A stretch of DNA of 64,000 nt. Origin: Loktanella sp. 5RATIMAR09 (GTDB lineage Bacteria > Pseudomonadota > Alphaproteobacteria > Rhodobacterales > Rhodobacteraceae). Each line of letters opens with the position of its first letter. Position 1 is the stretch's first letter. Made by a program: the position numbers and the translations under genes. The notes under the pieces are model-generated. The model did no database searches. It was given only the letters and a program-made list of their open reading frames with translations, and had not been told where the DNA came from. Shown in pieces: positions 25,532 through 33,991 of the stretch. Location: the NCBI RefSeq assembly GCF_001419985.1, contig NZ_LJAL01000001.1, positions 496,001-560,000 on the forward strand, in the 5' to 3' direction.

Positions 25532-27226
25532 ATGAACCGTCGTCGTTTCCTTCCCGTCCTGCCGATCCTGACATTGCTGGCCATGTTGGGGCCGGTGGCG
25601 GCCGGTCTTTGGGGGACGGTCCTGCCGGCCTTCGGGCATTTGCCCGCGGCGGGGCTGGCGGGTCCGTCGCTTGATCCGTTTCGTGATCTGTTCAACTGGC
25701 CGGGCCTGCCGCGAGCCGTAATGCTTTCGCTTTCGACGGGCGTGCTGGCGACAGGTATTTCATTGGCGATTGTGGTTCTGGTCACTGCCGGATGGTCCGG
25801 TACGCGGCCCTTTCGCGCGCTTGAACGGTTACTCTCGCCGCTGTTGTCGGTGCCACATGCAGCGGCGGCCTTTGGTCTGGCCTTTCTGATTGCGCCGTCA
25901 GGCTGGTTGTCGCGGCTGGTGTCGCCCGGACTGACAGGCTGGGCGCGTCCGCCGGATATCCTGATCGTGCAGGATAGCTGGGGCCTGACAATGACGGCGG
26001 GCCTCATTATCAAGGAAGTGCCCTTCTTGCTCTTGATTACGCTGGCTGCTCTTGGACAGGCCGATGCGCAGCGCAGCACAACAATTGCGCAGGCGCTGGG
26101 CTATGGGCGGGTCACAGGCTGGCTGAAAACCGTGTTTCCGCGGGTCTACGCGCAGATCAGACCGCCCGTTTACGTGGTTCTGGCCTATTCGATGTCAGTG
26201 GTGGATGTCGCGGTCATCCTTGGCCCGAATACGCCGCCACCGCTGTCTGTACAGATTGTGAAATGGATGTCTGATCCTGATCTGGCGATGCGGCTTGAGG
26301 CGGCGGCGGGTGCGCTGTTGCAACTGGGCCTTGTCGTGGGTGCGTTACTCTTGTGGCGGATTGGCGAAGTGGTCGTGGCCTCTCTGGGTCGTCGCTGGAT
26401 CGCCAAGGGCAGCCGTGGTCGCTTCGATGCGGTTGTGGCGCAGACCGCGCTCGTCGCGGGTGGTTTTTCGGCGGTGATCGTGCTTTTGGGGCTGGTTGTG
26501 CTGACAATCTGGTCTTTTGCGGGGTTCTGGGGGTTTCCTGATGCTTTTCCTGATGGCTGGACCCTGAGGAACTGGATGCGTTTTGGACCTGGCACGTTGG
26601 AAGCGCTCGGTGAAACAGCTTTGATCGCCGGTACTGTGGCCCTTGTTGCGCTGATCCTGACGATCGGCTGTCTTGAGGCCGAGTACCGCTATGGTCTTTC
26701 GTTTAGCCAGCGGGCGGTCTGGTTGTTGTACCTGCCGCTGCTTATTCCGCAAACGGCGTTCCTTCCGGGTTTGCAGACCTTGATGCTGAATATGGGGGCC
26801 GATGTCGGGCGATTGCCCGTTATGCTGGCGCATCTGGTGTTTGTGCTGCCTTATGTTTTCCTGTCGCTGGCTGATCCGTTCCGTGCGTGGGACACGCGCA
26901 TGGGCACGATTGCCGCAGCACTGCGTGCCAGCCCGGATGGCGTATTGTGGCGCGTGCGCCTGCCGATGCTCTTGCGTCCGATCCTGACCGCTTTGGCGGT
27001 GGGTTTGGCGGTGTCGGTTGGGCAGTACCTGCCAACGCTGCTGATTGGTGGCGGGCGCGTTGCGACATTGACGACCGAGGCGGTTGCGCTGGCATCTGGC
27101 GGTGATCGTCGGGCGATTGCGGTTTATGGATTGATGCAGACGGGCGCAGCATTGGTGCCATTTGCGCTTGCGCTGCTGTTGCCTGCGCTGGTGTGGCGCA
27201 ACAGAAGGGGATTGCGGCATGGATAA
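25532..27226 (+). CDS. ynjC: ABC transporter permease, YnjC-like (two fused permease domains)
   Basis: A protein of 564 aa with about 12 membrane helices, made of two BPD_transp_1 domains. Coupling motifs appear in both halves: TIAQALGYGRVTGWLKTVFP and TIAAALRASPDGVLWRVRLP. The ATG at 25532 (MNRRRFLPVLPIL) is chosen because earlier in-frame codons fall inside repeat E. One polypeptide therefore forms the whole channel. It overlaps the ATPase gene by eight bases. Confidence 0.87.
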   Translation: MNRRRFLPVLPILTLLAMLGPVAAGLWGTVLPAFGHLPAAGLAGPSLDPFRDLFNWPGLPRAVMLSLSTGVLATGISLAIVVLVTAGWSGTRPFRALERLLSPLLSVPHAAAAFGLAFLIAPSGWLSRLVSPGLTGWARPPDILIVQDSWGLTMTAGLIIKEVPFLLLITLAALGQADAQRSTTIAQALGYGRVTGWLKTVFPRVYAQIRPPVYVVLAYSMSVVDVAVILGPNTPPPLSVQIVKWMSDPDLAMRLEAAAGALLQLGLVVGALLLWRIGEVVVASLGRRWIAKGSRGRFDAVVAQTALVAGGFSAVIVLLGLVVLTIWSFAGFWGFPDAFPDGWTLRNWMRFGPGTLEALGETALIAGTVALVALILTIGCLEAEYRYGLSFSQRAVWLLYLPLLIPQTAFLPGLQTLMLNMGADVGRLPVMLAHLVFVLPYVFLSLADPFRAWDTRMGTIAAALRASPDGVLWRVRLPMLLRPILTALAVGLAVSVGQYLPTLLIGGGRVATLTTEAVALASGGDRRAIAVYGLMQTGAALVPFALALLLPALVWRNRRGLRHG

Positions 27227-27854
27227 GGGATTGGCGCTGAGGGACGTGACGATCACCAAAGGGGGCGTGCCGCTTTTGTCGGTCAGTCACGCCATTGCAC
27301 CGGGCGAGGTACTGACTGTCATGGGGCCGTCTGGCGTAGGGAAATCGACCTTGCTGGCCTTCATCACTGGGACGCTGGCGGGAGATTTTTTGGCGACAGG
27401 AGAGGTTTGGCTTGATGGCCAGAACATAACCCATGCCGCCCCGCATCAGCGGCGGGTGGGGATCCTGTTTCAGGATGATCTGCTGTTTCCACATCTGTCT
27501 GTGGGGGCCAATCTGGCGTTCGGTTTGCAGCCAGGTGGCAGCGCCGAGGCGCGCAAGGCAAAGGTGGACGAGGCCCTTGAGGAGGTTGGATTGAGCGGAT
27601 TTGCCGCACGCGATCCTGCGACACTGTCGGGCGGGCAGAAAGCGCGTGTGGCCCTGATGCGGATGCTATTGTCGGAACCCTGTGGGTTGCTGTTGGACGA
27701 ACCGTTCTCGCGGTTGGATGCAGAGTTGCGCGCGCAGGTGCGTGAGATGGTGTTTGACCGGGCCCGCGCGCGCGCTTTACCGGTCTTGATGGTGACACAT
27801 GATGCCGAAGATGCGCAGGCGGCGGGTGGGGTTATTGTGACATTGGGTGACTGA
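27219..27854 (+). CDS. ynjD: ABC transporter ATP-binding protein, YnjD-like
   Basis: A protein of 211 aa, short as expected for YnjD. Walker A MGPSGVGKST (about residues 35-44), Q-loop LFQDDLLFPHL, signature LSGGQKARVALMRM, Walker B GLLLDEPFSRLD and switch MVTHDAEDAQAA. Starts inside the end of ynjC. It ends the ynjFBCD group and converges with the DMP19-like gene. Confidence 0.88.
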   Translation: MDKGLALRDVTITKGGVPLLSVSHAIAPGEVLTVMGPSGVGKSTLLAFITGTLAGDFLATGEVWLDGQNITHAAPHQRRVGILFQDDLLFPHLSVGANLAFGLQPGGSAEARKAKVDEALEEVGLSGFAARDPATLSGGQKARVALMRMLLSEPCGLLLDEPFSRLDAELRAQVREMVFDRARARALPVLMVTHDAEDAQAAGGVIVTLGD

Positions 27855-27901
27855 GTGCATGACGGCTTTGCCGGACTTAGTGAGCCTTCGCCGCAACTGC
27901 A

Positions 27902-28348
27902 TCAAGGTCTGCTTTCAGGACGCTCCTGCTGTAGAACGTCATCAGAATTGGTCCGCAAAAAGCGTTGCAGTGCACCATCAACTTTCAAACTCTGAGCCCA
28001 CACCTCTTGATCAAGCAAATGCAGTCCTTCAATGTCAGATTGCAGTTTTGACGCCTCGCGCAGTATGCGGGCGAGATCGCGCAGAAGAGTAGCTTCCAGC
28101 GATGCCAAAAGATCGTCAATGTATTTATGACCTCTGTTAGAGAAGAACTGAGAATGCCCGCCATTTCCTACTTCTCCCGTGTAGATCAGTACGAGCTGAC
28201 ATTGGTATTCAGGCCGGGATAATCCAAACATCGCCTTCGTTTGGTCGGCGCGGTGTGACCAGAACCCACTGATTGTTGAAACCGCTTCAAGAGCATCCTT
28301 CTGTCTTAGCAAGGATTGAAAGTACTTTTCGGATATCTTTGGGACCAT
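27902..28348 (-). CDS. DMP19/DUF4375-like protein
   Basis: A protein of 148 aa. The central motif EVGNGGHSQFFSNRGH matches the NGG-x-Q-F-FSN signature of the DMP19 (DUF4375) family. The Neisseria DMP19 protein is an acidic DNA mimic that disturbs a repressor, but most relatives are untested. The ATG at 28348 is chosen over a TTG at 28378. Base use is visibly more A/T-rich than in the neighbours, and it stands alone between ynjD and crtC on the photosynthesis-block boundary. These facts suggest lateral gain. No neighbouring partner points to a role. Confidence 0.65.
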   Translation of the reverse strand: MVPKISEKYFQSLLRQKDALEAVSTISGFWSHRADQTKAMFGLSRPEYQCQLVLIYTGEVGNGGHSQFFSNRGHKYIDDLLASLEATLLRDLARILREASKLQSDIEGLHLLDQEVWAQSLKVDGALQRFLRTNSDDVLQQERPESRP

Positions 28349-28441
28349 GTCTTCACTACAAAATTGGAACAGTTGCAAAATACCGAAACTAGCCGTTCAT
28401 GCAACGCGCAGCATCCGTGACTCTGGGGCTCAAACCGGACT

Positions 28442-29452
28442 TTAGCCTCTCCACGCCTTCCGCCTCGGCACCCTGACCGCCAGCATCGGTTTGATCAGTG
28501 GGGATCTGAACCGGTTCAGATCAAGCGCTTCGTGTACACCTGTGACAACTTCTCCGTCGATCTGCGTTTGCACGGCTGAGCGGGAATAAAACGGGGCGTC
28601 CAGCATAGGCAGCACTTGTTTTGGCACAACGCCCGGATCAGCGCGGGTTTCGCGCATGACTTGCCAAAGAGACCGTTTGAAACGGGTGCGCGGTGGCGCG
28701 TTGACGACCTTTGCGCCGCCGTCACTGTCAAAGGCGATTGCAGTGTCCAGCGTTGTGCCGTCGCGGCGCACCGCGTCATAGATACAGGTGGCCCCTGCCT
28801 TGGTTGGATAGCGTCCCCACGTCCAGAAGCTGAAATCTTCTTCCAGTGACTGCGTGCCAAAGTTGCTGTCAAAATAGCCATGTCCGGACCACTGCCAGCC
28901 TTTCGCTTCCAAATCGACTTTGATGTCTGAGGAGGGTGCGAAAGGCCGCCAGATATGCGCTCCGTCCGGTGTCAGCGGCAGCTCGACGTTGGTCATCGCG
29001 TGGGGTGTGATCGTGATCTGTCCGCGGACGCGGCTAATCAGGGGCGGGCTACTGATCTCGTTGATGTCGATCACCAAATCCTTGCCGGTCCAATGCATCG
29101 AGGACGGGCCGACCTGAAATGTATCGGGCGTTGTGTGTAGCGCTGCGCGTCCGCGGTCGGTCATCGTGAACCGCCCGCCAGGTCCGTAGGTCGCCACGTT
29201 GATGCAGCAATGGTTGGCCGGATCGCGGCGCCCTGACCACGCGTACCATGGCGAAAACACCGACCCGATAAACCCTATGACAGAGACCGCTTTGGTCCCG
29301 TCCGTGCTGATCCCGTCAATGTACCACCACGCGTAACCGTTGGGCGGGACGTCGAGGTGGAAGCATGGTCCGTCATGATCGCCGCGGCCGCGTGCGCTGC
29401 GGAGAGTGTCGCCATTGGCACCCCCGCCCCCGGGTGCGTCCCGCCCCCGCAA
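28442..29452 (-). CDS. crtC: Carotenoid 1,2-hydratase (hydroxyneurosporene synthase); start uncertain
   Basis: The core is clear: VPPNGYAWWYIDGIS, IGFIGSVFSPWYAWSGR, NVATYGPGGRFTMTDRGR, GHGYFDSNFGTQSLEEDF and WTWGRYP. CrtC adds water across the terminal double bond of neurosporene or lycopene in the spheroidene pathway. No ATG or GTG lies just upstream of the conserved start. The nearest in-frame upstream candidate is TTG 29452, which gives 336 aa and a 178-base overlap with crtD. Known Rhodobacter CrtC proteins are nearer 280 aa, and a start close to residue 55 of this version would fit that length but lacks a standard codon. It is cotranscribed with crtD from the PpsR-controlled divergent promoter. 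Confidence 0.85.
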   Translation of the reverse strand: MRGRDAPGGGGANGDTLRSARGRGDHDGPCFHLDVPPNGYAWWYIDGISTDGTKAVSVIGFIGSVFSPWYAWSGRRDPANHCCINVATYGPGGRFTMTDRGRAALHTTPDTFQVGPSSMHWTGKDLVIDINEISSPPLISRVRGQITITPHAMTNVELPLTPDGAHIWRPFAPSSDIKVDLEAKGWQWSGHGYFDSNFGTQSLEEDFSFWTWGRYPTKAGATCIYDAVRRDGTTLDTAIAFDSDGGAKVVNAPPRTRFKRSLWQVMRETRADPGVVPKQVLPMLDAPFYSRSAVQTQIDGEVVTGVHEALDLNRFRSPLIKPMLAVRVPRRKAWRG

Positions 29453-30828
29453 AGGTACAGCCCCGGCACCGGTGTCCGTGCTGTCGGGCGTTTGAAGGCC
29501 GCCATCATGCCGTGCGGGCTCCGCCCGTAAAGGGAACCGAGGCTCGCTGGAAACAGCGCGTCGAACCCCTGTGGTGTGGTCAGCGCGTCCGGTCCCGGTG
29601 TGGGGCTGAAGGTCAGGCCGAAGACGCGGAGACGATTGAAAATCTGTGTCTGACATGGGGGTTTTTCCTTTTCAGGGGCGCGTGGCACAGGTGGGCCGTT
29701 CATGATGATCTCGAACCGTTGCAGGGCGTCGGGTGCGACTGCGCCGTGATCCTGTGCGCAAAGATAGAGAGTGGCGTCGGTGGGCATTTCACCCTTGGCG
29801 AGTGCCTTGAATTCGGCTTTCGGATCGTGCCCGAAAAACACGGTGTGGTGTTTGAGTGCGACACCTTCAGGGACAGCGGCAAAGGCGTGGACAAAGGCCG
29901 ACAGACTGCGGGGTGCTGTATGTTGTGGCTGCACTGCGTCTTTCGCACCATCGCCAAGAAGACCGGTTTCCAGCGCGCGCGGATCGCCATTGAACAGCAC
30001 CGTATCTGCGGGAAAGTGTCCTGTGGCGGTTTGCACACCATTGATCCGCCCGTTCTGCCGCGTGATCCGTGTGGCGGGTGTGTTGTAGTGGAAGGTGGCA
30101 CCGCGTGCTCGTGCCAAACTCGCGATGGTTTGCGCCAGTTGATGCATCCCGCCTTTCACGGACCAGACGCCTTGCGCCTCTGCCTGCCAGATCAGCGCCA
30201 GAATGGCGGGTGCGGCATAGGGTGAGCCGCCGACATAGGTGGCATAGCGGCCGAAAAGCTGTGCAAGGCGCGGATCGCTGAAGGAGTGCCGCAATAATCC
30301 GGCCAAGGTGCGGTGTGGGGCCATGGCGGGGATCAGGCCGGGCTGGCGCAGCACGGTTTTGGTGATTGCCAGCTGGTCGGGTTCGGGCGTGCGCATCATC
30401 GGCGCATCGAAAGCATCAAACAGGCGTTTGGCGCGCGCCGAGAAGGCCGCGAATTCCTGTCCTGCTTTCGATCCGAAAGTGGAAATCACATTGGCGAGGC
30501 TTCGGGCGGGATCCGCATCGAGATCAAGCATCGTGCCATCATCCCAATAATGGCGCGCCAGTGTCGTGAGTGGTTCAAGGGTGAGGTGGTCGCCAAGCAC
30601 CTCATCCACATCGGCAAACAACGCCTCAAACACGGGGCGCATCGTCAGGACGGTTGGACCGGCGTCAACCGGTCCGGCATCGGATGCCACCGTGCGCATT
30701 TTTCCGCCCGGTGCGCTGTGCATATCCAGCACAGTAACATCGCAACCCTGATGGGCCAGCCGCAGTGCTGCGGCCAATCCGCCAATTCCAGCGCCAATAA
30801 CAACAATTTTTGGGGAATCCGCTTTCAT
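29275..30828 (-). CDS. crtD: Hydroxyneurosporene/methoxyneurosporene dehydrogenase
   Basis: A protein of 517 aa, CrtI-like phytoene-desaturase family. FAD motif IVVIGAGIGGLAAALRLAHQ at residues 8-27, then GPVDAGPTVLTMRPVFEALF, and the C-terminal family motif YLCGGGTHPGAGVPMATLSA. It introduces the 3,4 double bond after CrtC hydration. About 30 residues run past the usual family end (DHASTSTSRPTVTR onward); that tail is encoded where crtC begins in another frame. Start ATG 30828, 17 bases from the first PpsR box. Confidence 0.9.
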   Translation of the reverse strand: MKADSPKIVVIGAGIGGLAAALRLAHQGCDVTVLDMHSAPGGKMRTVASDAGPVDAGPTVLTMRPVFEALFADVDEVLGDHLTLEPLTTLARHYWDDGTMLDLDADPARSLANVISTFGSKAGQEFAAFSARAKRLFDAFDAPMMRTPEPDQLAITKTVLRQPGLIPAMAPHRTLAGLLRHSFSDPRLAQLFGRYATYVGGSPYAAPAILALIWQAEAQGVWSVKGGMHQLAQTIASLARARGATFHYNTPATRITRQNGRINGVQTATGHFPADTVLFNGDPRALETGLLGDGAKDAVQPQHTAPRSLSAFVHAFAAVPEGVALKHHTVFFGHDPKAEFKALAKGEMPTDATLYLCAQDHGAVAPDALQRFEIIMNGPPVPRAPEKEKPPCQTQIFNRLRVFGLTFSPTPGPDALTTPQGFDALFPASLGSLYGRSPHGMMAAFKRPTARTPVPGLYLCGGGTHPGAGVPMATLSAAHAAAAIMTDHASTSTSRPTVTRGGTLTGSARTGPKRSLS

Positions 30829-30844
30829 CCGGCCCTGAGTCTTT

Positions 30845-30862
30845 TGTTACGTTTGATTTACA
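30845..30862. promoter_or_regulatory. PpsR/CrtJ box 1 (crtD-crtE)
   Basis: TGTTACGTTTGATTTACA fits TGT-N12-ACA exactly. It is 8 bases from the second box and lies in the 84-base divergent region between crtD and crtE. Confidence 0.85.
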
Positions 30863-30870
30863 TTGACATA

Positions 30871-30888
30871 TGTAAACTAAAATAGACA
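30871..30888. promoter_or_regulatory. PpsR/CrtJ box 2 (crtD-crtE)
   Basis: TGTAAACTAAAATAGACA fits TGT-N12-ACA. The 8-base spacing to box 1 is the arrangement bound cooperatively by PpsR/CrtJ, so both crtDC and crtEF should be repressed under oxygen. Confidence 0.85.
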
Positions 30889-30912
30889 CTATAGATTGCA
30901 AAGGAGACGTCC

Positions 30913-31794
30913 ATGAGAATCTCGGAACGGATTGACGCGACCATGGCAGCGGCCATCAAGGCAGGCCAAGGCGGTGTTGCGCCTGCGAAACTTGCGGCGG
31001 CGCTGGAGTATGCGGTCACCCCCGGTGGCGCGCGGATCAGGCCGACGATCCTGACTTCTGTGGCGATGGCCTGTGGCGATGACCGCCCTGAGTTGACAAA
31101 TGCCGCGGCGGTCGCGCTTGAGGTGATCCACTGCGCGAGCCTGGTGCATGATGATCTGCCCTGCTTTGACGATGCCGATCTGCGCCGTGGCAAACCGGCG
31201 TTGCATCGTGCCTATTCCGAACCCTTGGCGGTGCTCGCGGGCGATAGCCTGATCATCATGGGGTTTCAGATTCTTGCGCGTGCTGCTGGCGATGCGCCTG
31301 CGCGGGCGCTGAACCTCATTGATATTCTGGGTACCCGCACAGGGATGCCCTTCGGTATTTGCGCAGGCCAGGGCTGGGAAAGCGAAGAAAGCATTGATTT
31401 ATCCGCTTACCATCAGGCCAAGACCGGCGCTTTGTTCATTGCCGCGACGCAGATGGGCGCCGTAGCTGCGGGGCAAGAGGCCGAACCGTGGGAAGAATTG
31501 GGCGCGCGCATTGGCGAGGCGTTTCAGGTCGCGGATGATCTGCGCGACGCGCTCTGCGATGAGGATACGCTGGGCAAACCGGCCGGTCAGGACGATTTGC
31601 ACGGGCGGCCCAATGCAGTGGCCTCTTACGGTGTTGCGGGTGCTGTAAGGCGTTTTGATGATATTCTGGGTGGTGCGATTTCGTCCATTCCTGCCTGTCC
31701 CGGCGAAGCGGCTTTGGCGCAGATGGTGCGCGCCTATGCCGACAAGCTGGTGCCTGCTGGCGCGCGTGGCAGATCTACCGTCCCCGGCGAATAA
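30913..31794 (+). CDS. crtE: Geranylgeranyl diphosphate synthase
   Basis: A protein of 293 aa. First Asp-rich motif HDDLPCFDDADLRRGKPALH (from about residue 79) and second in FQVADDLRDALCDED, as in all trans-isoprenyl diphosphate synthases. GGPP feeds both carotenoids and, through BchG/BchP, the phytyl tail of bacteriochlorophyll. AGGAGACGTCC precedes the ATG. Its stop and the crtF start share one base (TAATG), so the two are coupled. Confidence 0.93.
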   Translation: MRISERIDATMAAAIKAGQGGVAPAKLAAALEYAVTPGGARIRPTILTSVAMACGDDRPELTNAAAVALEVIHCASLVHDDLPCFDDADLRRGKPALHRAYSEPLAVLAGDSLIIMGFQILARAAGDAPARALNLIDILGTRTGMPFGICAGQGWESEESIDLSAYHQAKTGALFIAATQMGAVAAGQEAEPWEELGARIGEAFQVADDLRDALCDEDTLGKPAGQDDLHGRPNAVASYGVAGAVRRFDDILGGAISSIPACPGEAALAQMVRAYADKLVPAGARGRSTVPGE

Positions 31795-32942
31795 TGAAAG
31801 ACGTTGATATTCCTTTGGAAAAACCTGCGTTGCCGCGTGGGGCGATACGGCCTGCGGGGCGCCTTGGCCGTTTGATTGCATCTGTGGGATTTCAAAAGTG
31901 GGCGGCGCGCTTTCCGCTGACCCGCCGTATCGTGCGGTCCGAAGGTGAAGCAATGTTCGATCTGGTTGCAGGCTTTTGCCATAGCCAGATTTTGCAGGCC
32001 TTCGTGCGGTTTGATATGGCCGCGCTTCTGTTGGCCAATGAAATGAGCGCCGAAGCATTGGCGCATGAGCTGGATATCCCGAAAGACCGTCTGGCGGTGC
32101 TGCTCTCTGCATCCGTCGCGATCGGCCTTCTCAAGCGCCGTCGTGCGGGGCGCTATGCGCTGACAACGCGGGGTGCGGCACTGGCGGGCGTGCCCGGTTT
32201 GCGCGGGATGATTGACCACCATGATGTGCTCTACCGCGATCTGGCTGATCCGGTTGCCTTTTTCCGCGGTGAGGTCGCGACCGAGCTTGCGGGCTTCTGG
32301 CCCTATGTCTTTGGCGCGGGTGGCGCGACCGATCCCGAAACAACAGCAGTCTATTCCCGCCTGATGGCGGATAGTCAGGCGCTTGTCGCTGACGACACGC
32401 TCGCGATGTTCGGGTTCTCCGAAGGTAAAAATATCCTCGATGTGGGTGGTGGCACGGGGGCCTTTCTGGCGGCTGTCGGTGCCGCGCATCCGCATCTGCA
32501 TCTGACACTTTTTGATCTGCCGGCCGTGGCCCCCGCTGCGGCAGAGCGTTTTGATGCGGCGGGTTTGCGTGGCCGGACCACGATCGTTCCCGGCTCTTTT
32601 CGTGATGATCCCTTGCCGCAGGGCGCCGATATCATCAGCCTGATCCGTGTCCTTTACGACCACGCCGATGAAACCGTGATCGCTTTACTCAAGGCGGCGC
32701 ATGGTGCCCTGCCTGTGGGTGGCCGGATTCTGGTGTCAGAACCCATGACGGGTGGCGACACCCCCCAGCGTGCGGGTGATGCCTATTTCGCCCTTTATTG
32801 CATGGCGATGCGCACCGGGCGCGCGCGGTCTCAGGCGGATATTGCGGCCCTTTTGGTTCGGGCGGGATTTGAAGACGTGCAAACGCCAAAGCCGCGCCGC
32901 GCATTTATTACATCCATTGTGACGGGTGTAAGGAAAAGTTGA
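31794..32942 (+). CDS. crtF: Hydroxyneurosporene O-methyltransferase
   Basis: A protein of 382 aa in the O-methyltransferase family 2. An N-terminal dimerisation/winged-helix part precedes the SAM site ILDVGGGTGAFLAAVGAAHP. Further motifs: LFDLPAVAPAAAERF, DIISLIRVLYDHADE (catalytic region) and RILVSEPMTGG. It methylates the 1-hydroxy group of carotenoids to give the methoxy end of spheroidene. The last codons overlap a PpsR box that belongs to the bchC promoter. Confidence 0.92.
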   Translation: MKDVDIPLEKPALPRGAIRPAGRLGRLIASVGFQKWAARFPLTRRIVRSEGEAMFDLVAGFCHSQILQAFVRFDMAALLLANEMSAEALAHELDIPKDRLAVLLSASVAIGLLKRRRAGRYALTTRGAALAGVPGLRGMIDHHDVLYRDLADPVAFFRGEVATELAGFWPYVFGAGGATDPETTAVYSRLMADSQALVADDTLAMFGFSEGKNILDVGGGTGAFLAAVGAAHPHLHLTLFDLPAVAPAAAERFDAAGLRGRTTIVPGSFRDDPLPQGADIISLIRVLYDHADETVIALLKAAHGALPVGGRILVSEPMTGGDTPQRAGDAYFALYCMAMRTGRARSQADIAALLVRAGFEDVQTPKPRRAFITSIVTGVRKS

Positions 32943-32944
32943 CA
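32927..32944. promoter_or_regulatory. PpsR/CrtJ box 1 (bchC)
   Basis: TGTAAGGAAAAGTTGACA fits TGT-N12-ACA and overlaps the crtF stop codon. It is 7 bases upstream of box 2. Confidence 0.8.
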
Positions 32945-32951
32945 CATTGGA

Positions 32952-32969
32952 TGTCTAAATAAATTGACA
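32952..32969. promoter_or_regulatory. PpsR/CrtJ box 2 (bchC)
   Basis: TGTCTAAATAAATTGACA fits TGT-N12-ACA. A degenerate third box (TGT at 32978, N12, then GGA instead of ACA) follows after 8 bases. The group probably controls a promoter for bchCXYZ and puf in addition to read-through from crtE. Confidence 0.85.
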
Positions 32970-33052
32970 CTTTGATCTGTAAGGCTAAACTAGGACAGGA
33001 CAGAGTGTTGCGATTTGGAATGTTCCAAAGCCGCGCACTGGGGAGAAAAACG

Positions 33053-33991
33053 TTGGAAACAAAGGCCGTCATCTTATCAGCGCCAGGTAGGCTTGCGCTT
33101 GACTGCGTGGGAATCGTTGCCCCCGCAGCAGATGATATCGTGGTCGAGATCAAGCATTCCGGCATTTCGACAGGGACAGAAAAGCTGTTCTGGACCGGTG
33201 AGATGCCCCCATTCCCCGGTATGGGGTATCCTTTGATCCCCGGATACGAAGCCGCTGGCGAAGTGATCGAAGCGGGTGCCGATAGCGGTTACCGCGTAGG
33301 CGAGCATGTCTTTGTTCCCGGCGCGAGCTGCTATGAAGGTGCGTTCGGTCTGTTCGGTGCGGCGGCGCAAACGCTGGTGACGAAAGCCTCGCGCGTGACC
33401 CGCATTGACCGTGGTCTTGGCGCGGCAGGTGCTTTGCTGGCGTTGGCGGCGACTGCGCGCCATGCGATGGCAGGCCCGAACAAGGCGGTGCCTGATCTGA
33501 TTATCGGTCACGGTGTGCTGGGCCGTCTTCTGGCGCGATTGACGATTGCATCGGGCGCACCTGCGCCCACCGTTTGGGAAGTTGATCCGATCCGCATGGG
33601 CGGTGCCAGTGGCTATGAGGTGACAACACCCGAGGCCGACGCGCGCCGCGATTACAAATCTGTCTACGATGCCTCTGGGCGCGGCGATCTGTTGAATGAC
33701 TGGATCGGCCGTATCGCCAAGGGCGGTGAGATTGTCTTGGCCGGGTTCTATACCGCGCCCCTGCAATTCGCCTTTCCGCCGGCGTTTATGAAAGAGGCGC
33801 GTTTCCGCATCAGTGCCGAATGGGCAGCGGACGATATGGTCGCCACCAAAGCTTTGGTCGAGGCGGGCACGTTAGAGCTTGCTGATTTGATCACGCACCA
33901 ACAGCCCGCAGAAGCCGCAGGGACCGCCTATGAAACGGCGTTCACTGATCCGGCCTGCCTGAAAATGATTTTGAACTGGGGAACCGCATGA
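33053..33991 (+). CDS. bchC: Bacteriochlorophyllide a dehydrogenase
   Basis: A protein of 312 aa, a medium-chain-dehydrogenase relative lacking the zinc-rich pattern. Motifs: [51 protein letters not shown] and the nucleotide site [14 protein letters not shown]. It oxidises the 3-hydroxyethyl group to 3-acetyl late in bacteriochlorophyllide synthesis. The start is TTG 33053 with GGGGAG upstream and the usual N-terminal sequence; an ATG further upstream would add residues not seen in the family. Its end overlaps bchX (ATGA). Confidence 0.9.
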   Translation: METKAVILSAPGRLALDCVGIVAPAADDIVVEIKHSGISTGTEKLFWTGEMPPFPGMGYPLIPGYEAAGEVIEAGADSGYRVGEHVFVPGASCYEGAFGLFGAAAQTLVTKASRVTRIDRGLGAAGALLALAATARHAMAGPNKAVPDLIIGHGVLGRLLARLTIASGAPAPTVWEVDPIRMGGASGYEVTTPEADARRDYKSVYDASGRGDLLNDWIGRIAKGGEIVLAGFYTAPLQFAFPPAFMKEARFRISAEWAADDMVATKALVEAGTLELADLITHQQPAEAAGTAYETAFTDPACLKMILNWGTA

